A stretch of DNA of 64,000 nt from Ruminococcus sp. (lineage in GTDB: Bacteria > Bacillota > Clostridia > Oscillospirales > Ruminococcaceae), in assembly GCF_019423705.1 (NCBI RefSeq), contig NZ_JAHZAX010000003.1, positions 124,001 through 188,000 of the forward strand, given 5' to 3'. The position numbers and the translations under genes were made by a program. Position 1 is the stretch's first letter, and each line of letters begins with the position of its first letter. Under the pieces are notes generated by a model, which was given only the letters and a program-made list of their open reading frames with translations, made no database searches and was not told where the DNA came from. Below, one piece after another: positions 25,778 to 34,892 of this stretch.

Positions 25778-28120
25778 TCAATGCTCGTCAACGTCAGAAA
25801 ATTCGATTCCGACCTGCTTGCCCTCATATGTTGCTGAGTATTCAAAGGTCGTGCCTGTTACCTTTGCGTTGCCGTCATCGTCAACTTCAAGTGTACACTT
25901 TGGTAGCTTTTCGATATAAAGCTGCTTTGTCTCGCCCGGATAGTTGTTGTCATATATCTGCAAGATATACTTTCTGTGGCAATCCGAATCCTGGATAAGT
26001 CCGATAGCGTTTACTGTGTGCGTACCGTCAATAGTTGTAACGACCGGTATGCCAAGGCTGAGCTGGTTTTCAAGCTTTTCAAAGCCCTTGCTGTCGTTGT
26101 TGAGGTTGTATTCAGATGATGAATCGTCCCATTGCAGGGCGTTGAGCCTGTAAAGTGCCTTTGCGAACTCAGCGTCATTCTTTGAATAGCCGCCTGCTAT
26201 CTTATCATAGCTGTTTGCGATATCAAGGTTGAGCAAATCGACCTTTTTCCAGCGGAGATTGCCACCCGAGATCTTTGTCGGGGTCTTTTTCCAGCCCTTG
26301 TTCTTGCTGTCATACTTGTAATCGTCATTGAGGGTCAGCACATTGCCGTCGCCTGAATAATCAAGATACTTTGTAACGTCCGCATAAGTGCCTGCGAACA
26401 GGTCGGAAGTAATCTTGCTGAGCGGCGTTCTGTTTTCATATTCCTTGCCGAAGTCTGTGCTGCTGATGTCATAGCCCTCAGCATTGACCTTGAGCTCGCT
26501 TGAATCGGAAGGCTTTATGCTGCCAAGCTTTGTCTTGACGTTGCCGAGATACCAGTCTCTTGCCATAATCGCCATACCGAAGTCAACGCTTGCGGCGGTG
26601 GTGGTTCTGAAATTCTTGAACGAGAAGCCGTTTACCTTTGGATCAAAGCCTGTGTTGTAAAGAGAATAACCTCTCACGTTGTCATCGGCGTTTGAATAGG
26701 AAACTATATCGTAATTAAGGGTGGTAACTATCTGCTTGTAAACGTCGTTAAGGGCGTTTGCGTCGGAGGCTGAATAATACTTTCCGCCTGTGGAATAAGC
26801 AAGCTCTTGCAGCCATTCTCTGTCAACTTCTCTGCCGAGGCCGACTGTGAGAATGATGATATTCTTATCGTCAGCGATCTTTGCCAGCGTTTCAACGCTT
26901 GAAGGATTGAACTCGTCCGACTCGCCGTCTGTGAGCATTACGATAATGTTTCTGTACTTGCCTGCGGAAGTTGCTTTGAACTCGTCCATACACTTTTTCA
27001 AAGCTGTTTGGCTGTGGGTTCCGTCAAATACCTCTGCATCGCTCTTGATCTTGGCAAGGGCTTCGCTGAGCTTTGAGCGGTCTGTGGTGAAATCCACCAT
27101 TTTTGTGTAAGTTCCTGTGAACTTTGAAATGCCTATCTGATAGCTGTCCTCTAACTTGTCGATAAGGCTCTGCGCAAAGTCAAGTCGCTTGAAGTCAACG
27201 TCATTTTCAGATGAAGTCACGCATTGCTCCTTCGAATACATCGAACCCGAGTTATCAACAAGGAAAGCAATTCTTGTGGTTGCGTCGTCATTGACAGTTT
27301 TTTCAACGCCGACAACATAAGTGCCAAGCTCTGTCAAAGAAGCGGAAACTGTCTTTTTGCTCTTGTTGACCTTCGACTCCACCTTTGTGTAATTAGTCGA
27401 ACGTGAATCGAATTTGAGAACTGTCAGATCGTCGAAAGAATAGCCCATTTTGCTGAGCTTGTCGCTGTCGATCTTGAAAGTCATAACAGCCGAGTTATAT
27501 TTATAATCGGAATAAGCGTCATAAGCCTTTGTGACGATACTAGCGTTTGAAGAGATACCGAAGAGGTCAAGCTCCACAAGCGTTGCGCTTGCGGCATTTG
27601 CGTCGCCCTTGATCTCAAGTGTGCAGTCCCCAGCCTTTTTCTCAACAGTCAATATCCGCTGAGCGTCGTTAGTCTCACCGTCAGACTTTGGAAGCCTTGG
27701 GTTCGTGCCTGCCATAAGCTCATAGCCGTCAAGCAGTCCGTCGCCGTCGGTATCGGCGGAAAGCGGGTTAGTGCCAAGCTTTATCTCATCGCCGTCGCTT
27801 ATGCCGTCGTTATCTGTATCTTCGCTTTGAAGATTTGTGCCGTTTCTTATCTCGTCGGCGTTCTTAATGCCGTCGCCGTCCCAGTCATGATCATCGGCAA
27901 ACTCCGACTCCTTGAAAGTGGTGCTGATATCGAGCTTTGAAATAACAGATTTCGCCATAGCGATACGGTTATTCTCTCTTATCCTAAGTCCCACGATAAC
28001 GCAGGCGGCAACAAGCACCACCAGCACTATGCAAAGCACCAGCAGAGTTATCTTCTTTTTTCGCTTGCCTCTGTTCATACTTTCGATAAAGGCATTAGTG
28101 TCAGCAAAATTTGACTTCAT
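25778..28120 (-). CDS. membrane-anchored VWA-domain protein with calcium-binding type-3 repeats
   Basis: This 780-residue protein has one N-terminal membrane helix (about 24-47) after a basic stretch, so the rest should lie outside. Three DxDxDG repeats follow at about 75-145 (DWDGDGIKNADEI, DTDNDGISDGDEI, DTDGDGLLDGYEL), typical of thrombospondin type-3 calcium repeats. The VWA domain begins near residue 285 with an intact metal site, DNSGS, then a Thr in GTHSQTALK and Asp in MLTDGESD. The C-terminal 250 residues are unknown; they include GTHTVNAIGLI and YDNNYPGE, which recalls a His/Asp pair of papain-like folds but without a clear Cys. An adhesion or protein-binding role is likely. It stands alone in its transcript. 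Confidence 0.85.
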   Translation of the reverse strand: MKSNFADTNAFIESMNRGKRKKKITLLVLCIVLVVLVAACVIVGLRIRENNRIAMAKSVISKLDISTTFKESEFADDHDWDGDGIKNADEIRNGTNLQSEDTDNDGISDGDEIKLGTNPLSADTDGDGLLDGYELMAGTNPRLPKSDGETNDAQRILTVEKKAGDCTLEIKGDANAASATLVELDLFGISSNASIVTKAYDAYSDYKYNSAVMTFKIDSDKLSKMGYSFDDLTVLKFDSRSTNYTKVESKVNKSKKTVSASLTELGTYVVGVEKTVNDDATTRIAFLVDNSGSMYSKEQCVTSSENDVDFKRLDFAQSLIDKLEDSYQIGISKFTGTYTKMVDFTTDRSKLSEALAKIKSDAEVFDGTHSQTALKKCMDEFKATSAGKYRNIIVMLTDGESDEFNPSSVETLAKIADDKNIIILTVGLGREVDREWLQELAYSTGGKYYSASDANALNDVYKQIVTTLNYDIVSYSNADDNVRGYSLYNTGFDPKVNGFSFKNFRTTTAASVDFGMAIMARDWYLGNVKTKLGSIKPSDSSELKVNAEGYDISSTDFGKEYENRTPLSKITSDLFAGTYADVTKYLDYSGDGNVLTLNDDYKYDSKNKGWKKTPTKISGGNLRWKKVDLLNLDIANSYDKIAGGYSKNDAEFAKALYRLNALQWDDSSSEYNLNNDSKGFEKLENQLSLGIPVVTTIDGTHTVNAIGLIQDSDCHRKYILQIYDNNYPGETKQLYIEKLPKCTLEVDDDGNAKVTGTTFEYSATYEGKQVGIEFSDVDEH

Positions 28121-28430
28121 AGTTATTGATTATCCCCCGTATCTATCACATATATTACCTTCCTCATACTATTCCAGATGAACGTTTGGTGTTATAGCTT
28201 AAACGTTTAACCTGAAATTTTGATCCACAGTATGATATTAATATTTTAGCATATTCGCACCCTTTTTGCAAGTAAAAATCCACAAAATTATACACAAAAT
28301 CAGCCCTGCTTTTTTGTGTTCCACACAGCGTTTCACACTAAATCATTTAACCAATATACATTTACTCTCTCTTTACGAAACCGATTAAGTCAATATAACA
28401 CATAATCTGACATATTTCAGCAAATGTGCA
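28121..28430. other. intergenic region, no gene seen
   Basis: AT-rich sequence between the VWA gene and clpB holds no supported frame, repeat or hairpin. It should hold the promoter of the VWA gene, but I could not fix a convincing one. Confidence 0.6.
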
Positions 28431-28475
28431 AAAAAAATCTGAGCAGACGCATTTAAGCGCCTGTTCAGATTTTTG
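28431..28475 (-). terminator. terminator of clpB
   Basis: On the minus strand an AAATCTGAACAGGCGC arm pairs with GCGTCTGCTCAGATTT, followed by TTTT. It lies 22 bases beyond the clpB stop. Confidence 0.85.
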
Positions 28476-28497
28476 CATATCATTCAAGTTCTATGGT

Positions 28498-31119
28498 TTA
28501 TTCTTCCACCTGTGTCTGATAGATAACGTTTATCTTGAATTCTCCGTCATAATCCACCTGAAGGATAGAATCAGGCTCCACCTCGTCAGCGATTATCTTC
28601 TTTGCGATAAGTGTTTCCACTTTACGCTGGATAAATCTCTTCAAAGGTCTTGCGCCGAAGTTCTGATCGTAGCCCTGATTTACGATGGCTTCCTTTGCGG
28701 CGTCTGTTACCTCGATACCAAGACGCTTGTCCTCAAGTCTCTTTGCAAGTTCGCCGATCATAAGATCAACGATCTTGTAGATCTCAGTTTTCATAAGGGG
28801 CTTGTAGTAGATTATCTCGTCAAGACGGTTGAGAAATTCCGGTCTGAACTGCTGTTTCAGCAGAGCGTCAACCTTGTCCCTTGCTTCCTGCGATATCTCG
28901 CCCTCGGGTGTGATGCCATCGAGGATATACGGCGAACCAAGGTTTGAGGTCAAGATTATGATAGTGTTCTTGAAGTCAACAGTTCTGCCCTGGGAATCGG
29001 TGATACGTCCGTCGTCAAGCACCTGCAAGAGGATATTGAAAACGTCCGGGTGCGCCTTTTCGATCTCGTCCAGCAGAACGACTGAATAAGGCTTCCTTCT
29101 GACAGCTTCCGTCAGCTGACCGCCTTCTTCATAGCCAACGTATCCCGGAGGCGCTCCAATCAGACGGCTTACGCTGAATTTCTCCATATACTCCGACATA
29201 TCTATACGAACGATGTTGTTCTCGTCGTCAAAAAGCGCCTGCGCAAGAGTCTTTGCAAGCTCAGTTTTACCAACGCCTGTCGGGCCTAAGAACAGGAACG
29301 AACCTATCGGCTGGTTTGGATTTGCAATGCCTGCACGAGACCTCATAATGGCTTCTGATACCATTTCAACGGCTTCGTCCTGACCGATAACTCTTTCGTG
29401 GAGGATATCAGGCAGGTGGAGCAGCTTCTCACGCTCACCCTCCATAAGCTTTGCAACAGGGATACCCGTCCAGCGGCAGATTATCCTTGCTATCTCCTCT
29501 TCCGTTACCTTATCTCTAAGCAACGTGTTCTTCGTCTTTGACTGCTCGGCCTTAGCTTCTTCGTCAGCAAGCTTCTTCTGCAAATCGGCCATTTTGCCGT
29601 ACTTGAGCTCGGCAAGCTTATTGAGATCGTACTCACGCTCTGCCCTCTCGATATCCTTTGAGCATTGCTCGATATCCTCACGGAGCTTCTGAACTTTCGA
29701 GATAGCGGACTTTTCGTTCTCCCACTTTGCCTTCATTTCGTTGAACTTCTCACGCATTTCCGAAAGCTCTTTCTGAACTTCGTGGAGGTGCTCAACGGCA
29801 AGCTTATCGTTCTCCTTTTTGAGCACGGTCTCCTCGATCTCGTGCTGGAGAATTTTACGTCTTATCTCGTCAAGTTCGGTCGGCATTGAATCCATTTCAG
29901 TTCTGATAAGTGCGCAAGCCTCGTCCACAAGGTCGATAGCCTTATCAGGCAAAAATCTGTCCGTGATATATCTATTTGAAAGGACAGCCGCCGCAATAAG
30001 CGCCTGATCCTGAATTTTTACGCCGTGGAAAACTTCGTATCTTTCTTTCAGTCCACGCAGTATAGAGATAGTGTCCTCGACAGTCGGCTCGTCAACCATT
30101 ACAGGCTGGAAACGTCTTTCAAGGGCTGCGTCCTTTTCGATATACTGACGATACTCGTTAAGTGTCGTCGCACCGATACAATGAAGCTCGCCCCTTGCAA
30201 GCATTGGCTTGAGCAGGTTGCCTGCGTCCATTGCGCCGTCTGACTTTCCTGCGCCTACGATATTGTGAAGCTCATCAATGAACAGGATTATCCTGCCCTC
30301 TGACTTCTTTATCTCCTCAACGACCGCCTTGAACCTTTCCTCAAATTCGCCCCTGTACTTTGCGCCTGCGATAAGGGCACCCATATCAAGAGAGAACACC
30401 TGTCTGTCTTTCAGACTGTCAGGCACATCACCGCTGACGATACGCTGGGCAAGGCCTTCGGCAATGGCTGTTTTACCAACGCCAGGCTCACCGATAAGGC
30501 AAGGGTTGTTCTTGGTCTTTCTTGAAAGTATCCTTATAACGTTTCTTATCTCGCTGTCTCTGCCGATAACAGGGTCAAGCTTGTTCTGTCTTGCCAGCTC
30601 AACAAGGTCTTGACCGTACTTTTTCAGCACGTCATAGGTCTCCTCTGGGTTCTGGTTCGTTACCTGCGCATTGCCTCTTACCGACTGCAAAACTTTAAGA
30701 AACTTTGATTTATTAAGTCCAAAGGTCTTGAAAATTTCCTTCATCGCCTTGTTTGGGCTATCCATAATGCCCATAACAAGGTGCTCGACGGAAACATATT
30801 CGTCCTTCATTCGTGAAGCTTCCGACTCAGCCTCGGCAAAGGCTTTGTCAAGGTCGCTTGAAATATATACAGAGCCCTGCTCTCTTCCGCCGACAGTTAC
30901 TTTCGGGATATCGTTCACCGCTCTTGTGAGCGCAGCCTCAACGCTTTCGGGAGATATATCCATTTTAACAAAAAGCTGCGGCACAAGGCCGTTTTCCTGT
31001 GAAAGCAGCGCCAGCATAAGGTGCTCCTGATCGACCGCCTGATTTGAATTTCTCGAGGCAATGCTCTGCGCTTCCTGCAAAGCTTCCAATGATTTCTGTG
31101 TCAATTTCTGTGCATTCAT
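28498..31119 (-). CDS. clpB: ATP-dependent chaperone ClpB
   Basis: The product is 873 residues if translation begins at the ATG at 31119, seven bases after GGAGGT; six earlier codons were dropped. It has a Clp N-domain, a first AAA+ module (GEPGVGKTAIAEGLA, ILFIDELHNIVG), a long coiled middle domain (about 400-520), and a second AAA+ module (LGPTGVGKTELAKTLA, VVLLDEIEKAHPDV). The middle domain identifies ClpB, not ClpC. It disaggregates heat-damaged proteins with DnaK. The gene upstream (31193-31849) is in the same direction with a 73-base gap. I did not find a CIRCE element. Confidence 0.96.
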   Translation of the reverse strand: MNAQKLTQKSLEALQEAQSIASRNSNQAVDQEHLMLALLSQENGLVPQLFVKMDISPESVEAALTRAVNDIPKVTVGGREQGSVYISSDLDKAFAEAESEASRMKDEYVSVEHLVMGIMDSPNKAMKEIFKTFGLNKSKFLKVLQSVRGNAQVTNQNPEETYDVLKKYGQDLVELARQNKLDPVIGRDSEIRNVIRILSRKTKNNPCLIGEPGVGKTAIAEGLAQRIVSGDVPDSLKDRQVFSLDMGALIAGAKYRGEFEERFKAVVEEIKKSEGRIILFIDELHNIVGAGKSDGAMDAGNLLKPMLARGELHCIGATTLNEYRQYIEKDAALERRFQPVMVDEPTVEDTISILRGLKERYEVFHGVKIQDQALIAAAVLSNRYITDRFLPDKAIDLVDEACALIRTEMDSMPTELDEIRRKILQHEIEETVLKKENDKLAVEHLHEVQKELSEMREKFNEMKAKWENEKSAISKVQKLREDIEQCSKDIERAEREYDLNKLAELKYGKMADLQKKLADEEAKAEQSKTKNTLLRDKVTEEEIARIICRWTGIPVAKLMEGEREKLLHLPDILHERVIGQDEAVEMVSEAIMRSRAGIANPNQPIGSFLFLGPTGVGKTELAKTLAQALFDDENNIVRIDMSEYMEKFSVSRLIGAPPGYVGYEEGGQLTEAVRRKPYSVVLLDEIEKAHPDVFNILLQVLDDGRITDSQGRTVDFKNTIIILTSNLGSPYILDGITPEGEISQEARDKVDALLKQQFRPEFLNRLDEIIYYKPLMKTEIYKIVDLMIGELAKRLEDKRLGIEVTDAAKEAIVNQGYDQNFGARPLKRFIQRKVETLIAKKIIADEVEPDSILQVDYDGEFKINVIYQTQVEE

Positions 31120-31192
31120 AAAATTACCTCCCTGCATAATCCATAAGCTATATTTGTCAGCCGACTATGAGCAATACACCCATGGTCGCCTG

Positions 31193-31849
31193 TTAAAGAA
31201 TGACAACGCCCTTTTTCAGATAAGAGGTGTATACCTCCGACACCTTGCGAGCCGCAGTTTCAGGCTCATCGGCGTTATCAAAGTAAAGCTGAATACAGCT
31301 GTCCATACATTGAATATAGACGCCTATTGCATTAGCAATCTCCTCATCGGTCAGCTCCGACTGAGAAGGTGCATAAAAATCTCTTGTAAAGCGCCCCTCT
31401 GCTATTTCATAAGGCACGCCGTTTGTGAAAAGCTTGGCAAGATACTTGTGCTCGAGCGCTGCCCACAGTCTGAAAAATCCGTCCAGCATTGAGATGAGCT
31501 GTGCGCTCTGGGTTCTGAACGAAACTTTCAGCCTGCCCACCTTGCCGTGAAAATCTCTCGAAAGCTCGATACTGTATCTTATGGTAGGCTTGTATTTATA
31601 TTTCAAAGGGCTCTTTATGGACATCATAGCGTCCGAAGGTTGATCGAGCAACTGAAATCTGCTGTCCATAAGCTCTTCTATCCTTGAGAATATCTCCCTC
31701 ATTCGCTTCTCGGGGGTGAGAAGCTGAACGTGTTCAGCCAATATCTGATTTATAAGATTTGAACGGCTGGTGTTCAGCGTATAAGCCAGCCTGTCCACCG
31801 CCTCCACAACATCGTCCGCCAGCACAAGGCTATAAACGTTCTTGTTCAT
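31193..31849 (-). CDS. ribbon-helix-helix protein upstream of clpB, unknown
   Basis: This 218-residue protein begins with a probable ribbon-helix-helix DNA-binding segment (VYSLVLADDVVEAVDRLAYTLNTSRSNLINQILAEHV). The remaining 170 residues are unlike any family I know; the centre (KPTIRYSIELSRDFHGKVGRLKVSFRTQ) is beta-rich, and the last third is helical with two Cys (YIQCMDSCIQLYFDNAD). It is the first gene of a unit with clpB, having a promoter at 31907-31934 and no terminator between. A possible role is control of the clpB unit or of its own promoter. This is inference from position and the N-terminal fold. Confidence 0.7.
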   Translation of the reverse strand: MNKNVYSLVLADDVVEAVDRLAYTLNTSRSNLINQILAEHVQLLTPEKRMREIFSRIEELMDSRFQLLDQPSDAMMSIKSPLKYKYKPTIRYSIELSRDFHGKVGRLKVSFRTQSAQLISMLDGFFRLWAALEHKYLAKLFTNGVPYEIAEGRFTRDFYAPSQSELTDEEIANAIGVYIQCMDSCIQLYFDNADEPETAARKVSEVYTSYLKKGVVIL

Positions 31850-31906
31850 TTTTGTCCTCAGTCCTTTCCGCTTGTACTTTTACTTTCACTTTTCTTACTG
31901 TAACTT

Positions 31907-31934
31907 ATTATACCACGTTTAAATAATTTGTCAA
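31907..31934 (-). promoter_or_regulatory. promoter of the RHH gene / clpB unit
   Basis: On the minus strand TTGACA (plus 31929-31934), a 16-base spacer and TATAAT (plus 31907-31912), 57 bases before the start codon. Confidence 0.7.
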
Positions 31935-32106
31935 TAGGATTATATAATTCTAATTACGAATCATATACATATACAAAGAAATTATTTTGACAAGACCCCA
32001 ATTTGTGCACTTTGCAATATATTTTGACCTTATTTTGCCCTAAAAGGTGCAAAACTCGTAAAAGGGTCAACAAGACCAATATTTTTATACAAAAAGCCGC
32101 CGAGCC

Positions 32107-32132
32107 ACGGGCGACCGCAGGTCGCCCCTACA
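32107..32132. repeat. REP-like palindrome
   Basis: A single inverted unit, CGGGCGACC-GCA-GGTCGCCCCTACA. Confidence 0.75.
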
Positions 32133-32152
32133 TTTGTCGGACTATAATTATC

Positions 32153-32181
32153 TTGAAAAATCCCCCACGATATGATATAAT
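32153..32181 (+). promoter_or_regulatory. promoter of the HAD hydrolase gene
   Basis: TTGAAA (32153-32158), a 17-base spacer and TATAAT (32176-32181), 50 bases before the start. Confidence 0.7.
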
Positions 32182-32230
32182 AGCATTACCAATGATAAAA
32201 AATTAAAAACACAAAAAGGCTGTGATAAAA

Positions 32231-32884
32231 ATGCTCAAAGGCATAATTTTTGATATGGACGGGCTTATGGTGGATACCGAAAAGCTTCTGACAAGGTTTT
32301 GGGGCGAGGCCGCCGCTTTTTACGGCTTCAATATGACAAAGGAGCACGTTTTAGGCATACGCTCCCTTGCGGCAAAGTACGCAGAGCCACGTTTGAAAGG
32401 CATTTTCGGCGATGATTTTGATTATCAGAAAGTGCGCCGCAAGCGCATTGAGCTTATGAACGCATACATTGAAGCGAACGGTATCGAAAAGAAAAAAGGA
32501 CTTGATGAGCTTCTTGATTATCTTGCTTCCACCGACTTGAAGCTTGCCGTTGCCACCGCAACCGATCTTCAGCGGACGAAAATGTATCTTTCGTCCATAA
32601 ATATTTTTGACAGATTTGATAAGGTCATATGCGGCAATATGATAACGAACGGCAAGCCTGCGCCGGATATCTACCTTACCGCCGCAAAGGCTCTTGAACT
32701 TGCACCAAGGGAGTGCATAGCTCTTGAAGATTCGCCCAACGGCATACGCTCGGCTTATGACGCAGGGGCAATGCCTGTGATGGTACCCGATCTTTCCCAG
32801 CCCGATGAAGATACGAAAAAGCTGCTTTTCGCCTGCTGTGATGATCTTTCGCAGGTGATCGACGTTATAAAAAACTTGATGTGA
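32231..32884 (+). CDS. HAD-superfamily hydrolase, beta-phosphoglucomutase-like
   Basis: The 217 residues have HAD motif I FDMDGLMVDTE with both catalytic Asp residues, an alpha-helical cap (about 15-85), motif II/III region VATATDLQR and K in TNGKPAPDIY, and motif IV ALEDSPNGI. The cap and motifs are those of beta-phosphoglucomutase and small phosphatases. I chose the ATG at 32231; a GTG nine bases upstream lies too close to AAAAAGG. The substrate is unknown. Confidence 0.88.
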   Translation: MLKGIIFDMDGLMVDTEKLLTRFWGEAAAFYGFNMTKEHVLGIRSLAAKYAEPRLKGIFGDDFDYQKVRRKRIELMNAYIEANGIEKKKGLDELLDYLASTDLKLAVATATDLQRTKMYLSSINIFDRFDKVICGNMITNGKPAPDIYLTAAKALELAPRECIALEDSPNGIRSAYDAGAMPVMVPDLSQPDEDTKKLLFACCDDLSQVIDVIKNLM

Positions 32885-32917
32885 CCATCGCACATACAAA
32901 TTTTCACAAACTAATAC

Positions 32918-32958
32918 GGACTCCGTGATATCACTTTTATCACGAAGTCCATTTTTTA
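32918..32958 (+). terminator. terminator of the HAD gene
   Basis: GGACTCCGTGAT and ATCACGAAGTCC pair around TATCACTTTT; ATTTTTTATG follows. Confidence 0.85.
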
Positions 32959-32976
32959 TGTCTATGATTTTTCGCC

Positions 32977-34158
32977 CTAACTGTCAGCGTCCTCGCTTTC
33001 GGGAAGCTCCGCCGCAGTCGGCTTTGATGTTCTTTTTTCATTGCGATAATTCACTATCTCGCCAACCGTGCAGTATATCACCGAGAATACAGGCACGGCG
33101 ATGAACATTCCGAATATGCCGAACATATTTCCGCCGATGGTGACGGCGAAAAGCGTCCACAGGGACGGCAGTCCCACAGAATTGCCCACGACTTTCGGAT
33201 AGATGAAATTGCCCTCGATAGCCTGTATAATGAACATAAACACGAGGAAAAGTATCGCCTGCTTGAAGTTCGTCACGCAGATGAGCAGGAAGCCCACCAC
33301 ATAGCCGAGAAATGCGCCCACTATCGGGATAAGCGCCGTGCAGGCAACAAGTATGGCGATGAGTATGGCGTTCGGGAAGCGGAATATCGCCATTCCGACG
33401 CCGCACATCGTTCCGAGAATGATCGCTTCGGTGGTCTGTCCCACAAGGAAGTTGCCGAAGGTGTCAATGCTTCGTCTGCAAATGCGGCTTATGCGCCTTG
33501 TAATGCCCTCGTGGAGGAACGCCGTGCTGATGCGCTTGCATTGACTTTTGAGCTTTTCTTTTGCGGAAAGCATATAAACTGCAAAGCAAAGTCCCAAGAA
33601 GAAGTTTATTATGCCCGAGAAGAGGGAGCTTACAAAGCTTACAGTTGAATTCAGCGTGTTGAGTATGACAACGCCGTCTTTCAGCCAGCTTGTTATCTTC
33701 TTTATGATATCGTCAGCGTTAAGGTTCACACGCTCAAGCCAAGTGGATATCTCTGGGCTGTTGCGGAGCTTGTCTGAGACTGAGTTCACAAGCACGGGGA
33801 TATCATCCGAAAGCTGCGAGAAAGTCTTGATAAGCGCCGGGATAATAAGCCAGCACACAAGCGCCACCACGCCGAGGCAAAGCAAAAACGTCAAAACGAT
33901 CGAGCAAGGGCGCTTTAACTTTTCCACAGTGCCCTTGTATTTTCCCTTTTTCGGGGTCTTAAAAAGCCGTTTTTCAATGCCCGACATCGGCACATTGAGG
34001 ATAAAGGCTATCACCGCACCGAATATGGCAGGCTTCAAGATCTTTATGCAGTAGCCGAGAACTTTCAGCAGCATTGCATAATTGGTCAGCCCCCAAAAAA
34101 GTGCCACGCCAAGTATGACCAGCAGGGCGTTTTCCTTGAATTTCTTTGTGAATTTCAT
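32977..34158 (-). CDS. AI-2E family transporter (YtvI/UPF0118)
   Basis: This 393-residue membrane protein has about eight hydrophobic segments in the pattern of the family: two near the N-terminus (about 12-62), one at about 76-100, a hydrophilic stretch, and a C-terminal cluster (about 230-370) with the marks GTMCGVGMAIFRFPN and VVGNSVGLPSLWTLFAVTIGG. Members include autoinducer-2 exporters and sodium/proton antiporters, so the substrate cannot be fixed. It is transcribed toward the HAD gene and ends near its terminator. Confidence 0.85.
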   Translation of the reverse strand: MKFTKKFKENALLVILGVALFWGLTNYAMLLKVLGYCIKILKPAIFGAVIAFILNVPMSGIEKRLFKTPKKGKYKGTVEKLKRPCSIVLTFLLCLGVVALVCWLIIPALIKTFSQLSDDIPVLVNSVSDKLRNSPEISTWLERVNLNADDIIKKITSWLKDGVVILNTLNSTVSFVSSLFSGIINFFLGLCFAVYMLSAKEKLKSQCKRISTAFLHEGITRRISRICRRSIDTFGNFLVGQTTEAIILGTMCGVGMAIFRFPNAILIAILVACTALIPIVGAFLGYVVGFLLICVTNFKQAILFLVFMFIIQAIEGNFIYPKVVGNSVGLPSLWTLFAVTIGGNMFGIFGMFIAVPVFSVIYCTVGEIVNYRNEKRTSKPTAAELPESEDADS

Positions 34159-34186
34159 TTTGTCTCCTTAAATGTTGGACATTACA

Positions 34187-34218
34187 CAAAAGGCTGCACA
34201 GCCGATCGCCGTACAGCC
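34187..34218 (-). terminator. probable terminator between the membrane protein and the AI-2E transporter gene
   Basis: On the minus strand GGCTGTAC and GTGCAGCC arms flank a GC-rich loop, followed by TTTTGTG. Confidence 0.5.
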
Positions 34219-34229
34219 CTTAGACTTTT

Positions 34230-34811
34230 TTAGAAATTAGTGTTAAGGCTCAAATATTCGCCGCTCTGATAAAGGAATACCAAATAAACTATCGAAGCGT
34301 AAAGCATTACCAGCGCAACGATGATAGAAGTCAGAGCCGCAAGGATATTCACCAGCGGAATGAAAGCCAGTACGGCGCAAACCACGATGATGATAAGGCA
34401 GGTCTTGTTTATGTTCCAAACCCTGTCGCCCTTAGCTGAAAGCGCCATATTGCCAGCATTGCCGAGAAGTCTTGCCGTTGTTGTGCAAACATAGAAAAGC
34501 ACAAGTATCTGGAAAATATCATCCGCATAGGAAAGCACTTTTGCAAAAGCGCTGCCGCTTGAAACGAACACCTTGATAGCGCTTACGATAACGCTTGCGA
34601 CTGTGAACACCAGCGCACTATGATAACCCTCATCGTCCTTTGAAGCTTCCATAATACCCATAATATTGAGTATGCAGGCAGCTATCGAACAGCCAAGGCC
34701 AAGGAATATGCCCAGCAGCGGTATGAACGCCAGCACAACGCCTACGATCGCTATTACCTTTGCCAAAAACACTTTCTTTATGCCGCTTGCAGCATTTGGA
34801 TATCTTACCAT
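34230..34811 (-). CDS. uncharacterised multi-pass membrane protein
   Basis: This 193-residue protein has about five hydrophobic segments: IVGVVLAFIPLLGIFLGLG, VFTVASVIVSAI, ILVLFYVCTTTAR, CLIIIVVCAVLAFIPLVNI, and LTSIIVALVMLYASIVYLVFLY. The first and fourth are similar (VLAFIPL...I), suggesting an internal duplication. I set the start at 34811 because GGGGGT lies before it; an earlier Met at 34826 abuts the site. It follows ilvB by 82 bases on the same strand, so it may be in the same transcript. No family is recognised. Confidence 0.72.
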   Translation of the reverse strand: MVRYPNAASGIKKVFLAKVIAIVGVVLAFIPLLGIFLGLGCSIAACILNIMGIMEASKDDEGYHSALVFTVASVIVSAIKVFVSSGSAFAKVLSYADDIFQILVLFYVCTTTARLLGNAGNMALSAKGDRVWNINKTCLIIIVVCAVLAFIPLVNILAALTSIIVALVMLYASIVYLVFLYQSGEYLSLNTNF

Positions 34812-34892
34812 TATGATTACCCCCATAAAAATGAAATGAAATCTTTCCCTCTATGATCTTCTATTATATTTCTGTTATTTATTATATATTTA

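Noticed and set aside
32015..32040. CtsR-like heptads upstream of the clpB unit (TTTTGACC and TTTTGCCC)
   Set aside because: Spacing is off by one, one heptad has a mismatch, and the place is about 90 bases ahead of the promoter.
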